This document shows positions 38,901-44,409 of a DNA stretch of 44,409 nt, one piece after another. Under the pieces are notes generated by a model, which made no database searches, was not told the origin of the DNA, and was given only the letters and a program-made list of their open reading frames with translations. The stretch is from Oscillospiraceae bacterium (GTDB lineage: Bacteria; Bacillota; Clostridia; Oscillospirales; Oscillospiraceae). The stretch's first letter is position 1, and the number at the start of each line of letters is the position of its first letter. The position numbers and the translations under genes were made by a program. The stretch is from assembly GCA_009776445.1 (NCBI GenBank), contig WRNV01000012.1, forward strand, positions 1 to 44,409, read 5' to 3'.

Positions 38901-41771
38901 GTGAGCAAAACAAACTACTCCGACGGCAAGACCGCGAGCTTCCTCTATAACGGCACAGGCGAGCTGATCGAGATGGTTGACTGGAATGGCACAACGACTT
39001 TTGGCCGCGACCTGCTCAACCGGATCGTCACTGCAAGCGACCATAAAGGCCGAGTGACACAGTACGGATACGATGACGTGGGCAACAAGACGGTACTTGG
39101 TTACCCCGACGGCACGCAGGTGGACTACTGGTACGACGCCGAGAATCAACTCGTCGAAATGCTCGATTTTGACTCTGGCGTATACAAGTTTGCCTACGAT
39201 CAAATCGGTAATTTAACCGAGAAGGAGTACCCCAACTACGAGACGGCCTACTACTTCTATGACGCCATGAACCGTATCATCGAGATGGACGAGTTCGACC
39301 TTGGCGGTAAAAAGGCTTACAGGACGACTTACACATGGGACGCCGAGGGCAACCGCTTGACTGAATTACAGTACAACCACGGTCAAACGGGCCAACCCGG
39401 AAACAACAGCGCCGCGCCCTCTTCTGCGAGCGTTTCTGCGGCTATGCGCGACAGCGATAACGCGATTGTCACGGTAAAAGATGGCGTTAATGTTGTAGCA
39501 TCAGCAATTGTTACATTTGATAAAAACAACACCGGATACTATGGCGTTGGCGATTATGCTGTAGAACTCGCTTTTAACGGTAGCGGCGTCAAGTCCGCGA
39601 GGATTGTTGGCATGAATGGCGACTTTTACTTTGAACCTGTGGATATCTCTGATCTAATTTCGATCCCCATTCCTCCACCGATGACACAGGATGAGGACGG
39701 AACGATATGGAATCCGGGCGGAAACGCGCCTCCAGGACACAACCGCGGCGACAGTCCTGACAAACCGGATAATCCCAACAAGCCTTCACGCTCCGATAAT
39801 TATGGAAATAACGACGCGCAAGCGCTTAAGGGTGAACATATTTACACTTACGACGCCAACAACAGAGCTGTAACCGGAAGCATCGCGGGCAAGACGACCA
39901 CCTATACATACGACAGTATGGGCAACCTGCTAACCGAAAAGTTCCACAACGGCCAAACGGAAAATTATAAATACAACGCACTCAACCAGTTAGTATACTC
40001 AAAAACCAGCACTAACGACGAGTATACATATGTGTACGACAAACGTGGAAACAGGCTTGGAGACATCGGCAAGAAAGAAAATCAAAACTATGTCTACAGC
40101 CTGGAAAACCAGCTAGTGGTGGGCACAAACTGGAAGGATGACCAGTCGGCTTATACCTACAATGCCATTGGAATCCGCATAAACAACAAGCAAACAGCGC
40201 ACTCCGGACAAGTCTACGATCGCGACTATATTGTGGATTACACCACTGTGTGGGGCATCGCGCCAACTGTTAATAACTATAACCTACCGGGCGATATCTC
40301 AACGGCTTCCTCCGGCTGGGACGACGGCAGCCGCACAGCAGGACTGGATATCCAGGCTATGCTGCAAAACCTAAACAACGGCTTCAACACACTGGCGAAA
40401 AGCAACACCTACGTCTTTGTGTACGATTATCTGCAGAATATCCTGGCTGTCAATGGCAAGACAGGCACAGCCGCCGACGCCGAAAAAGCCGCCGCGTACG
40501 AGCTGGTAAAGCCCACCATCCACGACTTTATAAACCATTTCCTCGGCAGAACGGTGGACAATAGCCATATAATCGGCATCGGCGATCAGAATCACAAGCT
40601 ATCCGGCTACGCCAAATTCGGAGTAGGCGTCGGTGAGAACCACGCCGCGACAGCCGATATCTCGCAAACAAACATGGCCAACAGCGATATCGTGGTCATA
40701 TCCCCCGACTATTTCTACCAAAAACACGTCTACACCGACCGTGGCCAACGGGTGAAGCAGAAGACCGTCACTGCCATGCAAACCGGCAACAACGGCGGCA
40801 ACATCACCATTCTGTACGTCCACGAGGACATTATGGGTAGCACCAGATACCACACGAAAGACAACGGCCAGTCCTTCGCAGAGCTTGAATACGACCTATG
40901 GGGCCACGCCGCAAGCCCAAACATGCTGCAAAACAACGACAACGGCGTCTTCATCTTCGCCAAGTTCACCGGGCATGTGTACGACACTGTGCTGGATATG
41001 TATATGGCACAAGCGCGGTTCTACGACGCGAAGGGCCGCCAGTGGCTGAGCAGCGATCCCATGAAGGACGGGTTGAATTGGTATCAGTACGTAGGCGCGA
41101 ACCCGGCGACGTGGTGCGATCCGACGGGGTTAGCGTCAGGTTACGATAGAAGAAAACTTGGTAATGTTTTAGTGTTATCGAAAACATATGAAGCAACATA
41201 TGAAATGAGTGGAGAAGAATTTGCTATATTTATTTTGGGATATTGCAATTCTCTTGATACCTCACATAGCGTGATTGATTGGGTAGTAAACACACTTAAA
41301 GGTCTAGGAGCCTCTGCTGCTGCTTCTTATATAATAGAAGGATCAGTGGGACTACACTTTTTACCAATAGCTCTTGTTAGCACTGCAATTTTGGCACCAA
41401 TTGCGATAGATAGCATTATGCAATCGAAGAAAAATAGTAAGTTTATTGAGATGGTTCAGGATATGCTACAGCGTAAAAGTGCCTTTATTGTTAATGTTTA
41501 TAGGATTTACAGTGTTTATTTTAATCAATATTATGGGCAATATATTTATAGTGAAAGAATTGATATCGATTTTAGATTAAGCTATATGATGCCGATAAAT
41601 TGTTCCAATAATGGTCATCTATCATATTATTCTAGAGATCCTAGCGAATTTGGGTATATGTTCATAAATAATAATAAGACGACAAAAGAACCCGTGATAA
41701 CAACAAAGCAAGGGCCTGATTATGATAAACGTATTGGAGTAGTTAACTCCGTTTTTAGACTTGATTTCTAG
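32931..41771 (+). CDS. Giant secreted Rhs/YD-repeat protein with variable C-terminal tip
   Basis: 2946 residues with AGGAGG before the ATG. A Sec signal peptide (VLSMFLCLALILSIIPTVII, cleavage near AKA-ED at ~40) is followed by an N-terminal beta region. A DUF6531-like start of the Rhs shell follows (~341, GDPVDLRNGNLAWEY). Then come dozens of YD repeats (YDxxGRVTxxTDxxGxxTxYxYD) that build the hollow shell. Two stretches lack YD repeats: ~2147-2300 (Ser/Pro/Asn-rich) and ~2435-2600. The Rhs core motif ARFYDAKGRQWLSSDP...YQYVGANPATWCDPTGL ends at residue 2734. The last 212 residues form an AT-rich tip unlike the rest, with hydrophobic Gly/Ala segments. By analogy with WapA this is a contact-dependent toxin, but I recognise no toxin fold and no adjacent immunity gene. 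Confidence 0.95.
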   Translation: MKTNLLKSTLATSGRRVLSMFLCLALILSIIPTVIITAKAEDLIDLPSTLYYLKLQGLANPKIENLNRPISFRTDAAEDRVKFWMISPIVVPSAEDPNNPAQEPVAADWNYLSFSFVHPQRTNIKIYTYTGSIYPLEIGRMYSAEELGAENFPASRFQWDSSQYVGDMYGYQWTGNIIGSGNNYAKNPEYSSREKIEQALYDLVYDAEGNQKDLPLEPISWKWVYGHGTSPAPFSTDPPPADGNPLYTPPAEMNADNMIHNYFLWNGQVVAPGGTGGTFLADGVYMMVVEAPQVSWADGSPKEKAYGFLPFAVTSQISLEALGANLILPDYLSWINTFVGDPVDLRNGNLAWEYTDLKIEAPKGLVFSHHYNSLAADYNNGMGYGWTHSYNYRLDIEPLFCKLCLPNGNTYYYPIEDDGSLTVPDGAPPLNIRGSQIEVVTSDGDTVLFDGDGNPISVTNRVGDIVNFEAEDGLITKIYNDSGYFTLEYEDELLSKVTDSAGRSITLSYDEEENLVEVDNPDADNLAYFYDDDHNLLSVEDFNGYVYMENQYDNQHRVIEQILPERGKMTLTFDDKNMTNRYEEEASGYFREFVMDKFLNILEQTTPDGTEEYSYDDDNRIIKKVDFSGAVYEYEYWKESKKWSKITYPDGASEEFAYNDAEQVVWQKQRDDTELSYEYDDKGNLTAMTDAMGGRREYAYDGDFIESSTDALGNTTAYTTDDMGNILTLTDPMGNTITYEYDDVGRVTSMTTPLGNTTSYEYSTAGKLVKETDAMGNERVLDYTGNGYETSAGDFRGNSILYTYNILNQRLTMTDRQGGVTKYTYDEAGNLSSSSDPDGVSTRYTYDELGRIASITDGNGNRTRLSYDKLGNLTVKTDAKGGLFTNRYNEMSFLTSTINERGAVIAYTRDAMGRVLTLTDAEGGVTRYQYDANGNVTAMTDPNGGVTKFAYDAENKRTTSTTPMGHVTSFVYNAIGQLISSTNANDVATGTAFDADGNMTSFTDGMGFVTSYAYDSLGRVTTKTNPDGTTNAYTYDENGNVLSVKDQKGNVTSFIYDKNDHLSSTTDPMGGQTSTTYTLGGRVETQTDAEGNIVRHSYDNNGNLSKITDARDSVTAYAYDSMNRVSSVTDAENHVTAYTYDEVGNAASVIRADNGVISYVYDLNDRSTQMKDGENYTTAYQYDKNGNLISETDPRGGVTKHEYDAENKLTKTTSPLGNVTRYEYDAIGQIVATINANNEDNAFAYDDNGRLISSTTALGLETAYQYDEMGRVTKIINPDDTTIEFGYDLNGNLISKKDPRGNVTIYEYDANNRLTLEKNPEGGAVSYAYNKNHMLIGRTNEKSSQVSYTYDANNNITSITDARGNVTRFTYDKLNKIATMTDAEGGVTAFTYDVMGNLAATANPTGGVFASKYDKVDNRASNTDALGYTANYAYDGNGNLTSVADRRGNKTTYQYDADDRLVKVTDALGGVTEYSYDNVGRVIGVKNAENGSISTVYDRDGRPTLDSNELANYDANGKAILESSGHTTHTVSYEYDRMGRITKRTYEDGTFVVYEYDENGNVTKITNERGYSYAYTYDKNNLLTSETDPLDGSTTRTYSPTGYVASVTDALDGVITYTYDANDNVIAVKDPMGFTVSYVYDKLNRAISATDARGNTTGFEYDANSNLTAVKNADGGVEKYAYDLNDQLISFTDGEGYATVYAYDANGNLIKTTDGRGNDKKIVYDALNRPITLINEEGGEIQYTYDKLGRVTQAINEDGAVTKYTYDAKGRLLQIENAYGKYRKYEYDPRDRMVADTDENGVRRTFEYDAKGNLTKYTDGLGYSERYVYDANDRLTQYYDKKGETFSYTYDVLNRPVTETDALGHIKTFQYDKNSRITGVTDRNGHTVSYKLDGNGNIVEHIDALGHSSFFEYDAMNRLSKVRMNRVDTVNNVNEWQETLYTYDYRGLVKTEVNALGDGKILVYDENGNLIQKTDEDGYITQYEYSPVNLVSKTNYSDGKTASFLYNGTGELIEMVDWNGTTTFGRDLLNRIVTASDHKGRVTQYGYDDVGNKTVLGYPDGTQVDYWYDAENQLVEMLDFDSGVYKFAYDQIGNLTEKEYPNYETAYYFYDAMNRIIEMDEFDLGGKKAYRTTYTWDAEGNRLTELQYNHGQTGQPGNNSAAPSSASVSAAMRDSDNAIVTVKDGVNVVASAIVTFDKNNTGYYGVGDYAVELAFNGSGVKSARIVGMNGDFYFEPVDISDLISIPIPPPMTQDEDGTIWNPGGNAPPGHNRGDSPDKPDNPNKPSRSDNYGNNDAQALKGEHIYTYDANNRAVTGSIAGKTTTYTYDSMGNLLTEKFHNGQTENYKYNALNQLVYSKTSTNDEYTYVYDKRGNRLGDIGKKENQNYVYSLENQLVVGTNWKDDQSAYTYNAIGIRINNKQTAHSGQVYDRDYIVDYTTVWGIAPTVNNYNLPGDISTASSGWDDGSRTAGLDIQAMLQNLNNGFNTLAKSNTYVFVYDYLQNILAVNGKTGTAADAEKAAAYELVKPTIHDFINHFLGRTVDNSHIIGIGDQNHKLSGYAKFGVGVGENHAATADISQTNMANSDIVVISPDYFYQKHVYTDRGQRVKQKTVTAMQTGNNGGNITILYVHEDIMGSTRYHTKDNGQSFAELEYDLWGHAASPNMLQNNDNGVFIFAKFTGHVYDTVLDMYMAQARFYDAKGRQWLSSDPMKDGLNWYQYVGANPATWCDPTGLASGYDRRKLGNVLVLSKTYEATYEMSGEEFAIFILGYCNSLDTSHSVIDWVVNTLKGLGASAAASYIIEGSVGLHFLPIALVSTAILAPIAIDSIMQSKKNSKFIEMVQDMLQRKSAFIVNVYRIYSVYFNQYYGQYIYSERIDIDFRLSYMMPINCSNNGHLSYYSRDPSEFGYMFINNNKTTKEPVITTKQGPDYDKRIGVVNSVFRLDF

Positions 41772-41807
41772 ACACAAGGGTACGGCTATGTGTTGACAAA
41801 TCAGAAA

Positions 41808-41853
41808 CAATACAAAAGTGTCAGGGGTATGATTCCCTGACGCTTTTGTATTG
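41808..41853 (+). terminator. Strong hairpin terminator after the Rhs gene (repeat copy 2)
   Basis: CAATACAAAAGTGTCAGGG pairs with CCCTGACGCTTTTGTATTG (19-bp arms, one G-T pair) around GTATGATT, giving A-rich and T-rich flanks on both sides, so it could end transcription from either side. It repeats the unit at 30700. Bases 41854-42206 show no gene. Confidence 0.8.
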
Positions 41854-41995
41854 ACAACGCCATCCAGACCAAGCAACTAAGGTGCAACCACCATGCGGCT
41901 GTGTGGGAGACTTGCTAGCGGCGATGCAACCTTGATTCTGTGTGCATCGACTTCTCTGGACTTCTCTAGAGTCAACTTGTCGCTCAAGCAGGGGA

Positions 41996-42024
41996 TTGAA
42001 TATATTGAGAATTTAGTTTATACT
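41996..42024 (+). promoter_or_regulatory. Predicted promoter of the DUF4160 fragment
   Basis: TTGAAT (41996-42001) and TATACT (42019-42024) with a 17-base spacer, about 200 bases upstream of the DUF4160 start. Confidence 0.4.
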
Positions 42025-42221
42025 TTCGCCATATCCAACTGAGAATAAAGAGAGTTGCAGTATGCATATTGGGCTAGTGAGCTTATCAAAAGCTCCAAGC
42101 CATATCTTGAGTAAACAACAGTTAAGCATGTTTAATTCATAAAGAATAACCAAGATACTGCTATCCTTGACAAACCGAGCAAAGTGCGGCTCACAGACAA
42201 TTTTATAAGGAGATGATAACC

Positions 42222-42446
42222 TTGCCGCTTATTTCAAGTTTTTTTAGCGTCTTGATATACATATTCAAAGAGCAGAACAACCCACACGTTCACGCAGTTT
42301 ACGCTGGTGAAAAAATGTCTATCACTGATGGTGAAATTTTGGCTGGAAAACTCCCGCGAAAACAGATGAAAAACGTTGAGGCATGGGTCGCGCTCTGCGA
42401 GGACGAGATAAACGCGGCTTGGATAGTGCTTAACGAAAATGTAAAA
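42222..42446 (+). pseudogene. DUF4160 protein, 3'-truncated
   Basis: TTG 42222 has AAGGAG nine bases upstream and gives the family-like start PLISSFFSVLIYIFKEQNN; PHVHAVYAGEKMSI and AGKLPRKQMKNVEAW are DUF4160 signatures. Similarity ends at NENVK (about 42446); the frame then runs on to 42620 through sequence that is the antisense of a PIN toxin and antitoxin. DUF4160 genes usually sit beside DUF2442 as a toxin-antitoxin-like pair; no DUF2442 gene is present. ATG 42213 is also in frame but overlaps the Shine-Dalgarno. Confidence 0.75.
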
Positions 42447-42450
42447 TTAA

Positions 42451-42535
42451 TCTTGTCAATGATTTGCGCTGAATTGCCGTTTGGCGAAAGAAGCGCAGAA
42501 ACAACTATGTTTGTGTCTACAACAACCTTCAGCAC
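42451..42535 (-). pseudogene. PIN-domain toxin, N-terminal fragment
   Basis: Minus-strand GTG 42535 overlaps the antitoxin stop (GTGCTGA). The first 28 residues, LKVVVDTNIVVSALLSPNG and SAQIIDKI, are a clear PIN start (VVxDTNVxVSALLSPxG) with the first catalytic Asp. Similarity stops at ~42451, where the convergent DUF4160 fragment also stops. The frame continues to 42299 only as antisense of DUF4160. Confidence 0.8.
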
Positions 42536-42846
42536 TGTTTTTTTACCACTTCTTTCCGAGCAGCTTCAATTTCAGCGTTTATTTCCGCTAAGGTCAACTC
42601 TGAGTTGCCATTGCGTATAGAAAGATCTCTCATATTATTTATAGAGTTTACAGCACGTGCCTTAACTAAGTTTTTCTCTTGGTAATTGATATCGGTAACG
42701 GTAAAAGGCAACTCCCGTGTACGCAAAACGGCTTTTATGAACATATTGACTGCTGCGGTGGCGTTAATTCCGACATTTTCGCAAAAAGTATCAAAGTCAC
42801 TTTTTGTTTCCACATCTACTCTCACAGTAATATTAGTTGTAGCCAA
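42529..42846 (-). CDS. RelB/DinJ-family antitoxin
   Basis: 105 residues from TTG 42846, chosen because AAGGATGTGG lies just upstream and the protein then starts ATTNITVRVDVETKSDFD, the DinJ/RelB ribbon-helix-helix pattern. It continues GINATAAVNMFIKAVLRT and ELPFTVT, as in RelB/DinJ. The C-terminal part (ELTLAEINAEIEAARKEV) is a helix that would bind the toxin. The PIN toxin it overlaps is truncated, so it is an orphan antitoxin with its own promoter. The frame is open to 42927 but the extra codons overlap the promoter. Confidence 0.8.
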   Translation of the reverse strand: MATTNITVRVDVETKSDFDTFCENVGINATAAVNMFIKAVLRTRELPFTVTDINYQEKNLVKARAVNSINNMRDLSIRNGNSELTLAEINAEIEAARKEVVKKQC

Positions 42847-42898
42847 AATAACCACATCCTTTTTATCTTGAGTATATAATTGCTGTGCTATGCGCATT

Positions 42899-42927
42899 AT
42901 TATATATTCAATACCGTGCAATGTCAA
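42899..42927 (-). promoter_or_regulatory. Consensus promoter of the DinJ-like antitoxin
   Basis: On the minus strand TTGACA (42927-42922) and TATAAT (42904-42899) are separated by exactly 17 bases. The transcript would begin ~50 bases before the TTG start. Confidence 0.9.
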
Positions 42928-42982
42928 GTCATCGTACAGTTATAAACCATTGACAGTCATCGTACAGTTATAAACCATTGAT
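42927..42982. repeat. Two tandem 28-bp direct repeats at the antitoxin promoter
   Basis: The unit begins AGTCATCGTACAGTTATAA and ends ACCATTGA(C/T); two copies are contiguous (42927-42954 and 42955-42982) and differ only at the last base. The first touches the -35 box, so they may be antitoxin operator sites or a slippage duplication. Confidence 0.85.
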
Positions 42983-43101
42983 ATTTCCTAGTAAATTCCC
43001 AAAGTAAAGTCCACCGTATGACAGGGTGGTCTTGTTCTTTTCTGAATCAATCTCGATAGACAATTTGCAGGGCTATGAACTGCTGTTGTTTTGCTTTGGG
43101 C

Positions 43102-43147
43102 ATATGAAAATCTTCATATTTACGATCTTAATGTTTAATTTTATAAT
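43102..43147 (+). promoter_or_regulatory. Shared operator-promoter module, copy D (amidase gene)
   Basis: Palindrome ATATGAA-AATC-TTCATAT (43102-43119), -35 TTTACG (43119-43124) sharing its first base, 17-base spacer, -10 TATAAT (43142-43147). The flanks (TTGTTTTGCTTTGGGC before; TATCAAGAAATACTTGCC after) match the other copies. The amidase start lies 90 bases downstream. Confidence 0.85.
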
Positions 43148-43236
43148 CTTTATCAAGAAATACTTGCCTAAGCAGTTGGCTTCAGGGAATTAAATGGAAA
43201 CCTATTAAATTAACAAAATTGGAGGAGTGATAAAAA

Positions 43237-44031
43237 ATGATTACTATTGCGCTTGACGCAGGGCATTACAAGTATACACCTGGAAAACGGTGCCTGAAAT
43301 CAATAGACCCCGACGAGACAAGAGAATGGACATTGAATGACAGAGTTGCCCGTTATATTGAATTCGTTCTAAACGAATATGACGACTGTGAAGTTATTAG
43401 GGTGGATGATAGAACTGGCGAAAAAGACACTGCGCTTGAAATGCGCGCAAGATTAGCAAATGCAGCTAAAGCCAGTTATTTTTTGAGCATACACCATAAT
43501 GCTGGGATAAACGGGGGAAGCGGCGGGGGTATTGTCATTTATACGACGAAAAACCCAAACGCTGCCCGAATGCAGTTGCAAAATGAAGTATATTCAAGTG
43601 TTATAAAACGCACAGGGCTAAAAGGGAATCGAGCTACGCCATTGGCGCAAGAAAACCACACGGTAACATATAATTCCTATATGCCAGCGGTTCTATGTGA
43701 GTTAGGGTTTATGGATAGCACAACGGATGTACCAATAATACTGACCGAAGAATTCGCTGTTGAATCAGCAGTCGGGATTGTTGACGCATTGGTTCAAATC
43801 ACGGGGATAAAGAAAAAACTATACGACACTCAGCGGGAAGACGGTATGCAGCGATATAACACAGTTGGAGATATTCCAGTTTATGCACAGGAAATAATAC
43901 CAATGCTGATGAATAGAAAGATCATCAAAGGCTATGGTAAGGTGGACGATAACAGCAACCCGACTGACAAGGAGTTGTCTCCGGATATAATACGCATGCT
44001 CTGCTTCAATCAAAAAGCAGGGTTATATTAG
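43237..44031 (+). CDS. N-acetylmuramoyl-L-alanine amidase (Amidase_3), phage endolysin type
   Basis: 264 residues with TTGGAGGAG before the ATG. It cleaves the MurNAc-L-Ala bond of peptidoglycan. The zinc ligands are visible: H10 in LDAGHYKYTPGK, E30 in TREWTLND and the His of FLSIHHNAG; the catalytic Glu is in VLCELGFMD. The C-terminal ~65 residues (RYNTVGDIPVYAQEIIPMLM, then LSPDIIRML and KAGLY) form the SLH-like targeting domain seen on clostridial phage lysins. There is no signal peptide, as for endolysins that need a holin; none is adjacent, but a holin gene with a broken lysin start lies at 11654. It is controlled by the same promoter module as the dockerin/cohesin and Rhs genes. Confidence 0.93.
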   Translation: MITIALDAGHYKYTPGKRCLKSIDPDETREWTLNDRVARYIEFVLNEYDDCEVIRVDDRTGEKDTALEMRARLANAAKASYFLSIHHNAGINGGSGGGIVIYTTKNPNAARMQLQNEVYSSVIKRTGLKGNRATPLAQENHTVTYNSYMPAVLCELGFMDSTTDVPIILTEEFAVESAVGIVDALVQITGIKKKLYDTQREDGMQRYNTVGDIPVYAQEIIPMLMNRKIIKGYGKVDDNSNPTDKELSPDIIRMLCFNQKAGLY

Positions 44032-44072
44032 TAAACGTATGGTTGTTTCAAACAGCATCTTTTGAAAAAATA

Positions 44073-44140
44073 GGATAATCTTCATATTTGCGGCGGGGCG
44101 TACAGTTGTTTTGTCATACTCCGCCGTGTTGATTTGGGTA
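44073..44140. repeat. Possible degenerate copy E of the shared module
   Basis: GGATAATCTTCATATTTGCG resembles the right half of the palindrome and the -35 region, but the box is TTTGCG and no -10 follows. A hairpin GGCGG...CCGCC (44091-44126) comes next. Bases 44032-44328 hold no gene I support. Confidence 0.35.
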
Positions 44141-44328
44141 TTGATTTGCAACTCAATAGAACGCTATTAATCTTGCAAGAGAGCTCATTATATACTATAA
44201 TTATTCTTGCAGACTGGAGCAATGAAGCTAATGTAGGAGACAATTGTAAAGGATACGAATAGGATTTACATGAAGGCGGACGAGTCGCTGAAGCTTATAT
44301 TTACATGAATTTGAAAGGAGAATCGAAA

Positions 44329-44409
44329 ATGGGCGGATCAGGAGTAACAGAAGCAAAAGCGTGCGGCCCCCCGAACATCGACGCATGCGAATATAAACCC
44401 ACAGGAAAT
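44329..44409 (+). CDS. Start of an unknown gene, cut by the window end
   Basis: AAGGAG at 44315-44320 is eight bases before ATG 44329; 27 codons are visible (MGGSGVTEAKACGPPNID, then CEYKPTGN). It has Gly, Cys and Pro but no hydrophobic signal segment. Family unknown. Confidence 0.5.
   Translation, partial: MGGSGVTEAKACGPPNIDACEYKPTGN

Noticed and set aside
38172..39203. Long minus-strand frames inside the Rhs gene (159 and 182 codons)
   Set aside because: They are antisense of the regular YD repeats; their own repetitive Val/Gly-rich sequence simply mirrors that periodicity.
42927..42982. Two direct repeats as a CRISPR array
   Set aside because: The units are contiguous with no spacer and number only two; no cas genes are present.

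Overview
The window reads as a chromosome segment of an anaerobic Firmicute of class Clostridia. The main evidence is a SCIFF peptide gene (scfA, six cysteines) with its radical SAM/SPASM maturase (scfB), a pair characteristic of Clostridia. A clostridial-style glycolytic gene string, sigma-A-type promoters, strong AGGAGG ribosome binding sites and a dockerin/cohesin protein agree with this. I see no rRNA, tRNA or CRISPR array. Almost every gene is on the + strand. The only minus-strand genes I support are an integrase remnant and an antitoxin with a broken toxin.

Layout. (1) 1-10916 is the conserved backbone: a VanW/G5 cell-wall protein, pgk-tpiA-gpmI-eno, scfA-scfB, and a PTS EIIBC for N-acetylglucosamine or glucose. 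(2) 11238-12012 is a prophage or integrative-element scar: the C-terminal piece of a tyrosine recombinase, a small holin-like membrane protein, and the first 19 codons of an endolysin amidase. (3) 12076-26715 looks like a signalling and surface block. It has a regulator with two LuxR-like HTH segments and an FHA domain, a transmembrane Ser/Thr kinase with a large predicted extracellular beta-propeller, a ~2200-residue BspA-type leucine-rich-repeat protein, and a secreted subtilase with three Big2-PPC pairs. (4) 26879-44409 is an accessory region of very large or phage-like genes: a PPC/InlB-repeat protein with dockerin and cohesin, a 2946-residue Rhs/YD-repeat protein with an AT-rich tip, and an intact endolysin-type amidase. 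Among them lie small toxin-antitoxin genes, several broken, and many short repeats.

The most interesting pattern is regulatory. Three genes of unrelated type (the dockerin/cohesin protein, the Rhs protein and the amidase) are each preceded by the same promoter module. It is an ATATGA(A)-N4/6-(T)TCATAT palindrome whose right end touches or overlaps a TTTAC(A/G) -35 box, followed by exactly 17 bases and a TA(C/T)AAT -10 box. Degenerate copies lie at 30761, 32213 and perhaps 44073. Duplicated 3' gene tails at 30521 and 32001 show that this locus grew and shrank by segmental duplication and deletion. I infer a small regulon linking surface or contact-dependent proteins with a captured phage lysin, near a kinase-FHA-HTH signalling pair. 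No regulator of the palindrome is identified in the window, and the link to the kinase pair is hypothesis only.

Limits: all calls come from reading the sequence. No database search, structure prediction or computed alignment was run. Domain borders are approximate.
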